Shown here in pieces: positions 1 through 9,702 of a stretch of 64,000 nucleotides of DNA. Under the pieces are notes generated by a model that made no database searches, was not told where the DNA came from, and worked only from the letters and a program-made list of their open reading frames with translations. The stretch covers positions 1 to 64,000 of the forward strand of contig JAQWTV010000142.1 of the NCBI GenBank assembly GCA_029242545.1. The letters run 5' to 3'. Both the position numbers and the translations under genes were made by a program. Numbering within the stretch: the first letter of the stretch is position 1; each line of letters begins with the position of its first letter. The DNA is from Roseibacillus sp. Lineage in GTDB: Bacteria > Verrucomicrobiota > Verrucomicrobiia > Verrucomicrobiales > Akkermansiaceae.

Positions 1-405
1 GTTGATGCCATCAACGCAGGGGGAGCAGCCCAGATTAACCTTACTGGCCTGAGTTCACGGTTTGCAGCTACCTACGATGTCTATGTCTACTTCGGCAGTG
101 ATGGGAACGGGCGGACTGGTGCGGTAGCTGGTCCCGGAGCGACCTTCGACTTTTCGACCTTTTCTGCTCAGGGAGGGGTCGAGCCCTTCCCGTTCGTGCA
201 GACTACCAGCACGGATGGGAGTAATCCTAATGCCAACTATGCTTTGTTCTCCGGTCTGTCCGGGGATACGCAGACTTTCGACTTGATCCGCGGAAGCTCC
301 AACTCTGGCTTCCACGGAGTCCAGATCGTCGGCATTCCTGAGCCTTCTTCCTGTCTTCTCATTGGGGTGGGAGGTTTGCTCATGATGCGCCGTCGTCGCA
401 AGTAG
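1..405 (+). CDS. PEP-CTERM sorted secreted protein (5' end outside window)
   Basis: The frame is open from base 1 to a TAG at 403-405, so the start lies upstream of the window. The visible 134 residues match the second half of the domain that occurs three times in the next gene: both have the block YDVYVYFGSDGNGRTG and the ending SSNSGFHGVQIVG. After that domain come the PEP motif (IPEPSS), a short hydrophobic segment and the basic tail RRRRK, which is the classic PEP-CTERM signal for exosortase-mediated sorting to the cell surface. Function is unknown; it is probably an exported or extracellular-matrix protein. No exosortase gene is in the window. It may be a single-domain paralogue of the gene at 586. 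Confidence 0.85.
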   Translation, partial: VDAINAGGAAQINLTGLSSRFAATYDVYVYFGSDGNGRTGAVAGPGATFDFSTFSAQGGVEPFPFVQTTSTDGSNPNANYALFSGLSGDTQTFDLIRGSSNSGFHGVQIVGIPEPSSCLLIGVGGLLMMRRRRK

Positions 406-422
406 GCTTCTTTTTTATTCAT

Positions 423-457
423 AAGCCCATGACGCCTGACGGTGCCATGGGCTTTTT
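423..457 (+). terminator. Rho-independent terminator
   Basis: The 9-bp arms AAGCCCATG (423-431) and CATGGGCTT (446-454) close a 14-base loop and run into a T tract. It lies 18 bases after the stop of the PEP-CTERM gene and probably ends that transcript. Confidence 0.8.
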
Positions 458-585
458 CGTCTGGAGAGCCTTCCGGTGCATCTCGAGAGATGTGTCATTG
501 GTAGTGAGCGAGTTGCTCCATTTTTTCTCCATAACATCTTGCCGTGATTGACCTAATCGCCACAATACACGGAATCCAAAATCCA

Positions 586-3500
586 ATGAAAATCCAATGC
601 TTGCAAGGGGCAGTTTTCGCTCTCGCCCTCCCGGTTTGTGTTCACGCACAGTCGATCGGGATTAATTTCACAAGTGACCGCGATCTGGCTGCCGAACTAG
701 CGACCGATGAGGTGGCGGGTCACCCAGATGTAGCCCAAGCCAATTGGAATAGCACAAACGGCGGAGCCAACGGTAACGAAACCAATCTCCTTGGACTGAC
801 CCCGGGAGCGTTGGTGGACAGTGATGGGGCTCCCACCGGAGCACAGGTGACCTGGACCTCCGACGGGACTTGGAACACCAACAATGGAACTACTTCCGGG
901 GACAATAAGTTGATGAATGGCTATATTGATCACACTGGGGTGGGATCCACCGTCGAGGTAACCAACATCACGTATGCCAGCTATGATGTGTATGTCTACT
1001 TTGGCAGTGACGGCAATGAGCGGACCGGTGCAATCGAAAGCACCACTGCGGGGCAGACATTTTCCTACAGTACCAATTCCCAGCAGGCCGGGGGATTCCC
1101 GGGAATCTATGTCCTGACCGAGGATGAGGATGCCGGTAATCCTCCTGCCAACTACTGTGTCTTTCGAGACCAGAGCTCTCCCACCTTCTTTGCACAGGTC
1201 AACCGGGGCTCCAGTAACTCGGGGTTTCATGGAATCCAGATTGTTTCCAAAGCTCCCCCCGAGGATGGAGATAATGATGGATTACCCGATGGCTGGGAGA
1301 CGGCAAACGGGCTTTCTCCCGCCGATGATGGATCGGTTGATACGAGCAACGGTCCCGCGGGGGACCCTGATGCTGACGGTTCCGACAATCTCGAGGAACT
1401 GACGCGAGGGACCGACCCGCAGAATGACGACAGTGACGCGGATGGTCTGTCCGACGGTGTTGAGACCGGAGGAGGTGCTTTTGTCGGAGCGACCGCTACC
1501 GGATCTGACCCTCTGGATGATGACAGCGACGATGATGGCCTCCTCGACGGAGCGGAAGTTGCCGCGGATCCGTTTATAACGGACCCCAACCTCAGTGATA
1601 CTGATGGAGATGGGGTAGGGGATTCGCTGGAGCTGGAGCTGGGAACGGACCCCACTGACCCGGACAGTCGCCCTCAGGGAACGGGGAGCAGCATCGGGAT
1701 TAATTTCAACAGTGACCGTGATCTCGCCATAGCACAGATGGCTCCAGAGGATACGGCGGGCCACCCTGACGTGGCACAGAGTAACTGGAACAATACCAAT
1801 GGAGGCATTGATGCGGCAGGGGGAGCCAATGGTGATGAAAGCACACTGTTGAGCCCTGCCCCTGGGAGCCTGGTCGACAGTGAGGGGGTGCCTACCGGAG
1901 TAACGGTAACATGGAGTTCCAACGGAACCTGGAACACCAACAACGGAGGAAGCTCGGGGGACAATAAGATGATGAATGGCTATATCGACAACATCAATGC
2001 GGGGGGGTTCTGCCAGGTCGATTTCGAGAACATCACGTATCCCAACTATGACGTGTATGTGTATTTTGGTAGTGATGGTAATGGACGTAGTGGCTCGGTT
2101 GAGAGCACGACCGCTGGAGAGGTCTTCTCTTTCAGTACTAATTCTCAGCAGGGAGGCCTCTTTCCGGAAAGTTACCTTTTGACCGAGGATGACGCCAACG
2201 GAAACCCGTCCGCGAATTACTGTGTCTTTAGGGGACAGAACTCCTCGTCTTTTTCTGTCCAGATTAACCGGGGTTCAGCGAACTCTGGGATTCATGGGAT
2301 ACAGATCGTAGGGACGCCTCCGCCTGCAGACGCCGATGAGGATGGTCTGCCCGATGCGTGGGAAGAGGCTAATGGCCTGAGCAGCGCTGATGATGGATCC
2401 ATTGATGTCAACAATGGGCTGGATGGAGACCCGGATAATGATGGCTCAGACAATGGCGAGGAGTTGGTGCGTGGAACTGATCCGCAGGTGGATGACAGTG
2501 ATGGAGACGGCCTTGTTGATGGAGTAGAAACAGCGACCGGGACCTTTGCCAGCGCAACGGATACCGGGACTGACCCTCTTGATGACGATAGCGATGACGA
2601 TGGTCTCACGGATGGGGCAGAAGCTGCTGCGGACCCTTTTGTCACGGACCCTAACAGTAGTGACAGCGATGGGGATGGAGTAAGTGACTCTCTTGAGATT
2701 GAGCTCGGAACAGACCCCACCAGTGCGGACAGCCGACCGAGGGGTACAGGCAATAGCATAGGCATCAATTTCATAAGTAATCGGGATCTGAATGCCGAGC
2801 TGGCCTCTGACGAAGTGGCGGGCCATCCAGATGTCGCGCAGGTCAACTGGAATAATACGGCGGGCGGTATTGATGCAGTCGCCGGGGCCAGCGGGACAGA
2901 GACAGACCTCATCAGCCCGGCTGCGGGCAGTCTGGCGGATAGCGATGGGGCTCCCAGCGGGGTGACGGTGAGCTGGGCTTCGAACGGAACGTGGAATACG
3001 GCCAATGGGAATGCAGATCCGGACTCAAAGTTGATGAATGGTTACATCGACAATATCAACGCGGATGGATTCTGCACGATCGACCTGTCGGGAATTCCTT
3101 ATGCAGCGTATGACGTTTACGTCTACTTTGGGAGTGATGGGAATGGCCGAACTGGCGCGATCGAGAGTACTACCGCGGGGCAGACATTCTCTTTCTCGAC
3201 GTTCTCAAACGCTCCGGGAGGTGCTGGCTTTTCTCCGGCAGACTACCTCCTGACTGAGGATGAAGGAATCGGCAATCCCAACGCCAACTACTGCGTCTTC
3301 CGGGGGCAGACCGAATCCGATTTCTCGGTCCAAGTCAACCGGGGATCCAGTAACTCGGGAATTCACGCCATCCAGATTGTGGGGACGGTCATCCCAGAGG
3401 TGAAGTTGATCGATGTAAACCATGACGAGGCAGCAGATACTACGGAACTGACTTGGGAATCTCTTCCGGGACAGGTTTTTGAGATCGCAAAGAGTCTGGA

Positions 3501-4137
3501 TCTCAGCGGGGACCCTGCGACATGGCCTCGCATACTCACGGGTATTCAGGCTGGTCCCGGTGAGACTACTACTTTGGTGGTGGACACTGCCGCCGCTGAA
3601 TCCGAGGCTTTTTACAAGGTTTTCCAGATTCCTGCACCTCCTCTGTTCGAAGATGATTTTGAGACCGACACAGGATGGGTGGCGATTGTGAATGATGCCC
3701 TTGGTAATACCAACTGGGAGAGGGGAACACCGAATGGAACGACCGGGCCCTTGACCGGAGCCGATGACTCTATCAATGCGTGGTGCACTAATCTGGGAGA
3801 TTTCGGAGTCGATTCTGATATATCGCTTCGGTCCCCCGCTATCGACCTGACCACTGTGGGAGCTGCCGAATTGAGCTTCGCGGCCTACCGGGATGGGGAC
3901 GGCTTTGGTGACTTTGCCTCAGTCCGCTTCCTGCGAGCTGCCGACCAGGTGCAGCTCGGTGCGGAAATCCCTCTCGACATGGCCTTGTTCGACCCTGATT
4001 GGACCACTCTTACGATTCCGGTAGTGGCGGAGGCATTTGGGGAAAACATCCTTATAGAGTTTAATTTCACCAGTGACAGCAGCCCAGATGCATTCAGTGG
4101 TCTTTCGCTTGATAATATGCGGGTGGCAGCTCCCTGA
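586..4137 (+). CDS. Large secreted protein with three repeats of a beta-rich domain and calcium-binding linkers
   Basis: 1183 residues from the ATG at 586. I chose this start over the upstream GTG at 544 because it gives a clean signal peptide (MKIQCLQGAVFALALPVCVHAQ). Domain order: repeat 1 (about 23-221), Asp-rich linker (225-365), repeat 2 (369-575), linker (577-721), repeat 3 (724-933), a TWESLPGQ-type segment (935-1012) and a C-terminal MAM/jelly-roll-like domain beginning FEDDFETDTGW (1018-1183). Each repeat starts with SIGINF and contains YDVYVYFGSDGN and NSG(I/F)H. The linkers carry DxDxDG-type motifs such as DSDDDGL and DTDGDGV, like thrombospondin type 3 calcium-binding repeats. There is no PEP-CTERM tail, unlike the upstream relative. 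Substrate and function are not known; a surface adhesin or carbohydrate-binding protein is inferred. Confidence 0.85.
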   Translation: MKIQCLQGAVFALALPVCVHAQSIGINFTSDRDLAAELATDEVAGHPDVAQANWNSTNGGANGNETNLLGLTPGALVDSDGAPTGAQVTWTSDGTWNTNNGTTSGDNKLMNGYIDHTGVGSTVEVTNITYASYDVYVYFGSDGNERTGAIESTTAGQTFSYSTNSQQAGGFPGIYVLTEDEDAGNPPANYCVFRDQSSPTFFAQVNRGSSNSGFHGIQIVSKAPPEDGDNDGLPDGWETANGLSPADDGSVDTSNGPAGDPDADGSDNLEELTRGTDPQNDDSDADGLSDGVETGGGAFVGATATGSDPLDDDSDDDGLLDGAEVAADPFITDPNLSDTDGDGVGDSLELELGTDPTDPDSRPQGTGSSIGINFNSDRDLAIAQMAPEDTAGHPDVAQSNWNNTNGGIDAAGGANGDESTLLSPAPGSLVDSEGVPTGVTVTWSSNGTWNTNNGGSSGDNKMMNGYIDNINAGGFCQVDFENITYPNYDVYVYFGSDGNGRSGSVESTTAGEVFSFSTNSQQGGLFPESYLLTEDDANGNPSANYCVFRGQNSSSFSVQINRGSANSGIHGIQIVGTPPPADADEDGLPDAWEEANGLSSADDGSIDVNNGLDGDPDNDGSDNGEELVRGTDPQVDDSDGDGLVDGVETATGTFASATDTGTDPLDDDSDDDGLTDGAEAAADPFVTDPNSSDSDGDGVSDSLEIELGTDPTSADSRPRGTGNSIGINFISNRDLNAELASDEVAGHPDVAQVNWNNTAGGIDAVAGASGTETDLISPAAGSLADSDGAPSGVTVSWASNGTWNTANGNADPDSKLMNGYIDNINADGFCTIDLSGIPYAAYDVYVYFGSDGNGRTGAIESTTAGQTFSFSTFSNAPGGAGFSPADYLLTEDEGIGNPNANYCVFRGQTESDFSVQVNRGSSNSGIHAIQIVGTVIPEVKLIDVNHDEAADTTELTWESLPGQVFEIAKSLDLSGDPATWPRILTGIQAGPGETTTLVVDTAAAESEAFYKVFQIPAPPLFEDDFETDTGWVAIVNDALGNTNWERGTPNGTTGPLTGADDSINAWCTNLGDFGVDSDISLRSPAIDLTTVGAAELSFAAYRDGDGFGDFASVRFLRAADQVQLGAEIPLDMALFDPDWTTLTIPVVAEAFGENILIEFNFTSDSSPDAFSGLSLDNMRVAAP
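652..3384 (+). repeat. Threefold intragenic repeat of about 1 kb
   Basis: Three copies of one domain-coding segment lie at 652-1248, 1690-2310 and 2755-3384. They are separated by two similar Asp-rich linkers (about 1258-1680 and 2314-2750). A fourth, partial copy is at 1-330 in the upstream gene. Copies differ at many positions, so they are old duplications and not recent identical repeats. Confidence 0.85.
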
Positions 4138-4281
4138 GCTATAGTTTGGAGGTTATAGAGCGGTCGATTATCCGAGACTAACTTTCCCGAGCAGTAGGGT
4201 GTTTGTGCCCATCGGGATCTCCCGGTAAGGACTCCTCACCTGTTAGAGCTATAAAGTGAGGGCTGGCAGGAAATGGGATTT

Positions 4282-6972
4282 ATGGTACTAGTCTGGCTGG
4301 TGATGATCTGGTCGAAAAAGCCTATCCTGCTACCTCTTTGGCTTCTTTTGGGGTCGGTGAGCTTCGGCGGTCCGGAGGGAGAGCAATGGTGGTCCCGAAA
4401 ACCGCTGGTTGCGTCCGAGGTGCCGGAAGAGCAGGAGTGGGTCCAGAACGAAGTCGACCGGTTCATCCTGGCTAAACTGAAAGCTAACGGTCTGCGGCCC
4501 TCGCAAAAAGCTACACCGCTTTCGCTCCTTCGTCGATTGACCCACGACTTGACGGGCTTGCCGCCGACTCCGAGGGAAACAGAAAAGTTTCTGGAAGCTT
4601 ACAAGGAGGATCCAGATAGAGGCTATGAAGCCCTGGTCGACCGGCTTCTTGCCTCTCCTCGCTATGGCGAGCGCTTCGCACGACACTGGCTGGACGTGGC
4701 CAAGTATGCAGACACGTGCGGATACGACAAAGACAAGTTGCGTCCAAACGCGTGGCCTTACCGGGATTACGTCATTCGCTCCTTTAATGAGGACAAGCAG
4801 TATGCCCGGTTCATACAGGAGCAGGTGGCCGGCGATCGGCTGTATCCAAATACGCCGGATGGAATTCTCGGTCTAGGTTTTCTGGCGGCGGGACCGTGGG
4901 ACTTTATTGGACATGCCGAGGTTCCTGAATCGAAGATAGACGGGAAGGTGGCCCGTAATCTGGACCGGGATGACATGGTTACCAATGTCTTCAATACCTT
5001 CTGCGCCGTGACTATCCAGTGTGCCCGCTGTCACGCTCACAAGGGGGACCCCTATACACAGGAACACTACTATAGCCTGCAGTCGGTATTTGCGGCCGTG
5101 GATAAGGCCGAGCGAAACTATGGTAGTGATCCTCAGACAGAAAAACGCCGGGCTCAGATGACCCGGGAGCTTGTTGCTCTGCGTGCTGAAAAAAACGGGA
5201 TTGAGGGAGCAATTAAGAAAGAAGGGGGAGAGGAGTTGAGCGGACTTCAATCCGCCATAGAGGCCTTGAAGAAGAAATCAAACCCCTCCAATAAGCGTCC
5301 CGAGTTTGGTTACCACAGTAAGGTGGAGTCATCTTGGGACTTGGAGAAGTGGGTGCAGATCGACCTGGGTGAACGAGTCGATATCAAAAAAGTCGTGCTG
5401 CATGCCTGTCATGACAGTTTCAACAATATTGGTGCAGGCTTTGGCTTCCCGGCTCGCTTCCAGATTATTGCCTCCAACCGCGAGGACTTCTCTCGCTCGC
5501 AGGTTCTGGTGGATCAGTCCGGCAGCGACTTCCCCAATCCCGGGCTCATGCCCCTCGATTATCCAACTGAATCCTCTGCGCGGTTCCTGCGTGTGCGTGC
5601 CACGAAGTTGGCAAGACGGGCTGCCAACGACTACAATTTTGCCTTGGCTGAGGTTGAAGTCCTGGACGGCGAAGGCGGCAACCGTGCCCTCAAGGGCAAG
5701 GTATCCTCGCTGGACTCAGTGGAGGCTCCGATCCGGTGGCAAAAATCGAACCTGACTGATGGCATTTGGGCGAGGGGGGAGGATAGAGAGTCCGTGGTCC
5801 GCCTTGCCAAGCTTGAGAAGAAAAAAGAGGACCTGCTCCTAAGACTTCATACTGCGGATAGAAAGAAGCGCCTGGAGAAGATTGACGAGGAAATCAGACG
5901 GAAGAATGAGGTCATGAAAGGGCTGCCCAAAGGTAATATGGTCTATGCGGCAGCCACTCACTTCAAGGGAGAGGGCCAGTTCAAGCCAACCAATGGAAAG
6001 CCGCGGATGATCCGGTTTCTCCATCGAGGCGAGGTGAACCAGCCTCGTAAGGAGGTTAGCCCCGGCACCCTGCCCATTTTCAAGGGAGAGCCATGGCAAT
6101 TCAACCTGCCGGCAGATCATGGTGAAGCCGATCGCCGGGCCGCCCTCGCGAAGTGGCTGGTTCGTAAGGACCACCCGCTGACATGGCGGGTTATCGTTAA
6201 TCGAGTCTGGCAATGGCATTTTGGTGAGGGGCTGGTTGCCTCTCCCAACGATTTCGGTGCGCTTGGCCAGGTCCCCAGTCACCCCGAGTTGCTTGACTGG
6301 CTAGCCTTGCATTTCCGGGATCAGGGAGGATCGTTCAAGAAATTAAACAAGCTGCTGGTGATGAGCGCTGCCTACCAGCAGTCCTCAGCAGGGAACGAAA
6401 AGTTTGCCCGGTCAGATTCAGGGAACCGCCTGCTTTGGCGGATGAATCGTAGAAAACTCTCCGCAGAGGAAATCCGAGATGCGGTTCTTTCGGTCAGCGG
6501 GAAGCTCAATCTCGAGATGGGGGGACCGGGCTATTATCTTTTCGCCTTGGAAAAGACCGCCCACTCGCCCCACTACGAATACCATAAGTTCAATCCGGAG
6601 GATTCCCAAAGCCACCGTCGCTCGATCTACCGTTTTATTGTGCGCTCGCAACCTAATCCCTTCATGACGACTCTGGATTGTGCCGACTCCTCCCAGAGTA
6701 CGCCCAAGCGTAACGAGACGCTCACCGCCTTGCAGGCTCTCAGCCTGTTAAATAACAAGTTCAGCGTGGCGATGGCTCGCCACTTTGCCGCCCGGCTCGA
6801 AAAGGAGGGGTCAGATTTGGCCAAGCAGGTTAAGAGGGGGCATTTTCTGGTCACGGGTAGAGTTCCGGCAAAAGAGGAGACCGATTTGCTGATGGGATAT
6901 GCCCGTAAACATGGCCTGCAAAACCTTTGCCGTGCCTTGTTTAACCTTTCTGAGTTTACCTATCTAGATTGA
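4282..6972 (+). CDS. DUF1549/DUF1553 secreted protein with F5/8 type C insert
   Basis: 896 residues from ATG 4282. AGGA at 4268-4271 is 10 bases before this ATG, while the in-frame ATG at 4273 is too close to it; ATG 4303 is another option. Order: signal peptide/membrane segment, DUF1549 (about 48-250) ending in the heme-type motif CARCH (Cys247), a discoidin/F5-8 type C-like domain (about 340-466, with WVQIDLG and FLRVRATKL), a charged helical stretch, and DUF1553 (about 618-880, with NRVWQWHFG). The N-terminal PSCyt1 cytochrome module common in this family is absent. The families are abundant in Planctomycetes and Verrucomicrobia and biochemically uncharacterised; a role in extracellular glycan degradation is inferred. 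The stop is followed one base later by the DUF1501 start. Confidence 0.9.
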   Translation: MVLVWLVMIWSKKPILLPLWLLLGSVSFGGPEGEQWWSRKPLVASEVPEEQEWVQNEVDRFILAKLKANGLRPSQKATPLSLLRRLTHDLTGLPPTPRETEKFLEAYKEDPDRGYEALVDRLLASPRYGERFARHWLDVAKYADTCGYDKDKLRPNAWPYRDYVIRSFNEDKQYARFIQEQVAGDRLYPNTPDGILGLGFLAAGPWDFIGHAEVPESKIDGKVARNLDRDDMVTNVFNTFCAVTIQCARCHAHKGDPYTQEHYYSLQSVFAAVDKAERNYGSDPQTEKRRAQMTRELVALRAEKNGIEGAIKKEGGEELSGLQSAIEALKKKSNPSNKRPEFGYHSKVESSWDLEKWVQIDLGERVDIKKVVLHACHDSFNNIGAGFGFPARFQIIASNREDFSRSQVLVDQSGSDFPNPGLMPLDYPTESSARFLRVRATKLARRAANDYNFALAEVEVLDGEGGNRALKGKVSSLDSVEAPIRWQKSNLTDGIWARGEDRESVVRLAKLEKKKEDLLLRLHTADRKKRLEKIDEEIRRKNEVMKGLPKGNMVYAAATHFKGEGQFKPTNGKPRMIRFLHRGEVNQPRKEVSPGTLPIFKGEPWQFNLPADHGEADRRAALAKWLVRKDHPLTWRVIVNRVWQWHFGEGLVASPNDFGALGQVPSHPELLDWLALHFRDQGGSFKKLNKLLVMSAAYQQSSAGNEKFARSDSGNRLLWRMNRRKLSAEEIRDAVLSVSGKLNLEMGGPGYYLFALEKTAHSPHYEYHKFNPEDSQSHRRSIYRFIVRSQPNPFMTTLDCADSSQSTPKRNETLTALQALSLLNNKFSVAMARHFAARLEKEGSDLAKQVKRGHFLVTGRVPAKEETDLLMGYARKHGLQNLCRALFNLSEFTYLD

Positions 6973-6973
6973 C

Positions 6974-8416
6974 ATGACTCACAAGGAATCCCGCAGAGAT
7001 TTTCTCAAGCAGTCCAGCTTTGGTGGGATGGCTCTCGCCTCCATGCTTGCGAGGGATCCCTTGTCCGCGGCAACCAGTTCGGTGCTGGACCACCCCCCCC
7101 GGGCAAAACGTGTTATTCAGCTATTCATGGCCGGGGCTGCAAGCCACCTCGACATGTTTGATTTCAAGCCCGAGCTGGTAAAAAGGCATGGTCAGAAGTC
7201 GGATTTTGGGGAGCACGTGGAAGCCTTTCAAAACGGGCTTGGCCCGTGGATGAAGTCACCATTTGAGTTCAGCTCTTACGGGACATCTGGGAAGCTGATG
7301 AGTGACATCGTGGCTCCGCTGGGTGAAGTGGCCGACGACATCTCTTTTGTTCACAATCTGGTGGGCAAGACCGGAGTTCATAGTCAGGCCACCTACTTGC
7401 AGGCCACTGGATTTCAATTACCCGGTTTCCCGGGAGCGGGCTCCTGGGTGAGTTATGGGCTGGGTTCTGAAAATGAAAACCTGCCCACCTTTGTGGTGTT
7501 GCCCGATCATCGGGGGTTTGCTTCCAATGGGCCCAAGAACTGGGGTTCGGCTTTCCTGCCTACCCATACTCAAGGCACTACTATCTTTCCTCAACGCGAG
7601 AATCCTATCGAGGATCTTCACCCGCATGCCGACTATGTTTCGGAGGCCAGTCACCGGGAAGGGATTGACCTGATCAATGAGTTGAATAAGCGCCATAGTG
7701 AAAGCCGTCCCGGGGATCCACGCCTTGATGCGCGCATACGTAGCTACGAATTAGCTGCCCGCCTGCAACTCTCGGCAACGAGGGCATTGGATATTTCGAA
7801 GGAACCGAAGCACATCTTGAAGATGTACGGATTAGATAACCCAAAGACGAAATATCCCAAGGAGATCAATCCTGCGGAAGAAACCGAATATTTCGGACGG
7901 AAGTGCCTGATAGCGCGCAGGCTGATTGAAAGAGGCGTTCGCTATGTCCAGATCTGGAGTGGTAATGACAATAGTTTTCCGCGCCGGAACTGGGATAGTC
8001 ATGAGGACATGACCCGCGATCATCCTTCCCTTGCTCTTGGAATGGCCCGTGGAGCGGCAGGCCTGATCCAGGATTTGAAGCAGCGTGGTCTGCTCGAGGA
8101 CACGATCATCCACTGGACGACCGAGTTTGGACGCATGCCAAGCACGCAAGGACAGAAAGGTCGTGATCACAATCCATTCGTGTTCACCAACTGGTTTGCC
8201 GGGGGAGGAATCAAGGGGGGAGTGACCCATGGGGAAAGCGACCAGTGGGGCTACAAGCCGCTGGACCGAGGCAATCCCACGCAGGTCTACGATGTCTATG
8301 CGACCATGCTGCACCAGCTGGGAATTAACCACGAGAGCCTGAGTGTCCGACACAACAGTATTGACCGCAGGCTCACGGATGTCCACGGGCACGTGATCAA
8401 GGAGATTCTGGCCTGA
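6974..8416 (+). CDS. DUF1501 family protein, Tat-exported
   Basis: 480 residues. The ATG begins one base after the stop of the DUF1549/DUF1553 gene, so the two are cotranscribed. The N-terminus carries a twin-arginine signal (RRDFLKQSSFGG followed by a hydrophobic stretch), implying folded export. The body has DUF1501 hallmarks: FMAGAASHLDMFD near residue 55, WTTEFGRMP and GRDHNPF near the C-terminus. DUF1501 proteins share a fold with alkaline phosphatase and sulfatases, but no formylglycine-type CxPxR motif is visible and no activity is established. The pairing with DUF1553 is a standard planctomycete/verrucomicrobial arrangement and occurs again at 33824-37946. Confidence 0.9.
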   Translation: MTHKESRRDFLKQSSFGGMALASMLARDPLSAATSSVLDHPPRAKRVIQLFMAGAASHLDMFDFKPELVKRHGQKSDFGEHVEAFQNGLGPWMKSPFEFSSYGTSGKLMSDIVAPLGEVADDISFVHNLVGKTGVHSQATYLQATGFQLPGFPGAGSWVSYGLGSENENLPTFVVLPDHRGFASNGPKNWGSAFLPTHTQGTTIFPQRENPIEDLHPHADYVSEASHREGIDLINELNKRHSESRPGDPRLDARIRSYELAARLQLSATRALDISKEPKHILKMYGLDNPKTKYPKEINPAEETEYFGRKCLIARRLIERGVRYVQIWSGNDNSFPRRNWDSHEDMTRDHPSLALGMARGAAGLIQDLKQRGLLEDTIIHWTTEFGRMPSTQGQKGRDHNPFVFTNWFAGGGIKGGVTHGESDQWGYKPLDRGNPTQVYDVYATMLHQLGINHESLSVRHNSIDRRLTDVHGHVIKEILA

Positions 8417-8539
8417 AGATATTCTCGACGATGACCTCAGTGGCAGGGCTGTCGCATGAGGGTGCCGTGCAGGGGTTGGCTGGAGGTTATGGGGCGCCAG
8501 CCTTTCCATCACCCAGAAGAATCGAGCAAGGCCTGCACG

Positions 8540-9700
8540 TTACGGCTTCGCTAACCAGGGCTGAATCAGCTTCTGGAACGAAGTCCAATCTGAGAGGAAG
8601 AGAAAGGGTTCACCGGATGGAAGATAATGAGTGATAAGCCGTATTCCCAAGGATTCCATGCTTGCCTGCGCCTCGCGAATGGATTGCCCGGGGCCTAAGG
8701 TGTCCCGTTCGCTGGCAATGATCATGGCCTCTCGGTTACGCCAGCCATTGATGAATGGCTTGGAGTTAATAATCTCCTGTTCAATGACTGGAGAGATAAG
8801 GAGAAGTTTATCCCATCCTTGGGGTGCCGCTGCTGCTTCACGAAGAACCCCAATCCCGGCTTCGGAAATACCAGCGAGAACGAGCCTGTTTTCGTCGATG
8901 GCGCGGTGTTGAATACAAAATTCCCGGGCTTCTGCAATGGCTGCTCGCCCTCCCTCCTGGCTCCACTGCCCTGTAGCAAAGGTTGGGGCAACGATTGCCA
9001 CACCAGTGGATTCTGCGAGCTTCTTCCAGAGTAACCACGAGCCCTGGAAGTTCCCAAGGCTGCCGTGGAGAAGGACAATCGCGACCTTCTTTCCCGATTC
9101 ACCCGGACTAGATGCACTGGGTATATAACTAAACAGAGCTCCAGCAGTGGACTCTAGCCCAAGCATGTCTCTGTAACTAGATCCCAGCAGGGAAGGGAGA
9201 TAAGAGAGATCGGGATCGCGTGAGATCTCTCGGTAGAGATCTTTCGTTACCTCGCGAAGCTCGGAGGCACGTTGCCAGCTCAGATCTGGATTGGTGATAG
9301 CCATCAAGTAAGAGCGCAGGGCAAACTGATCAACTTCTGCAACAAGGTTCGATACTCGAAAGGGGCCAGAAGAATTCTTATGGTAAACAAGGCGGGCAGA
9401 GTCGCCTTGTCTGCCGGGCGCTTTCTGTGCCTGCTGATTACAGAGAAGGAGCGCAGATGAACCAGCAACAAGGAGGAGGGCAGCAATGATTTTCCGGCTG
9501 GTTCTTCGCCAGTGCAGGAGATTCAGGGGTATCGGGAGAAGACAAATGAGTGCAATGCCGAAAAGCCTAGAGGTCCACATCGTCGAAACCGCAAGGAGTG
9601 CAATAGCACCAATCCAGATCGGAAGAGAAAGCAGCGTCCAAGTGCCAGAAAAGACACAACCAAGTGCGCTTCTTTCCGGTTCCGGATCCTTTTTGTCCAC
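8540..9700 (-). CDS. Membrane-anchored alpha/beta hydrolase
   Basis: 386 residues from a GTG at 9700, two bases after the TAG of the upstream C39-like gene, so translation is probably coupled. The N-terminal ~90 residues form two or three hydrophobic helices. The rest is an alpha/beta-hydrolase fold: an HGSLGNFQG oxyanion-type loop and the nucleophile elbow GISEAG (Ser279), then a conserved Asp in SERDTLGPG. The serine hydrolase triad looks complete except that I cannot place the His with confidence (candidate in LITHYLPSG). Likely an envelope esterase, lipase or peptidase of unknown substrate. It converges with the DUF1501 gene. Confidence 0.7.
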   Translation of the reverse strand: MDKKDPEPERSALGCVFSGTWTLLSLPIWIGAIALLAVSTMWTSRLFGIALICLLPIPLNLLHWRRTSRKIIAALLLVAGSSALLLCNQQAQKAPGRQGDSARLVYHKNSSGPFRVSNLVAEVDQFALRSYLMAITNPDLSWQRASELREVTKDLYREISRDPDLSYLPSLLGSSYRDMLGLESTAGALFSYIPSASSPGESGKKVAIVLLHGSLGNFQGSWLLWKKLAESTGVAIVAPTFATGQWSQEGGRAAIAEAREFCIQHRAIDENRLVLAGISEAGIGVLREAAAAPQGWDKLLLISPVIEQEIINSKPFINGWRNREAMIIASERDTLGPGQSIREAQASMESLGIRLITHYLPSGEPFLFLSDWTSFQKLIQPWLAKP

Positions 9701-9702
9701 CT

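Noticed and set aside
1227-3005. Long minus-strand ORFs across the repeat protein
   Set aside because: They are Ser/Pro/Leu-rich complements of the Asp-rich linkers and lie opposite a gene with signal peptide and conserved domains.
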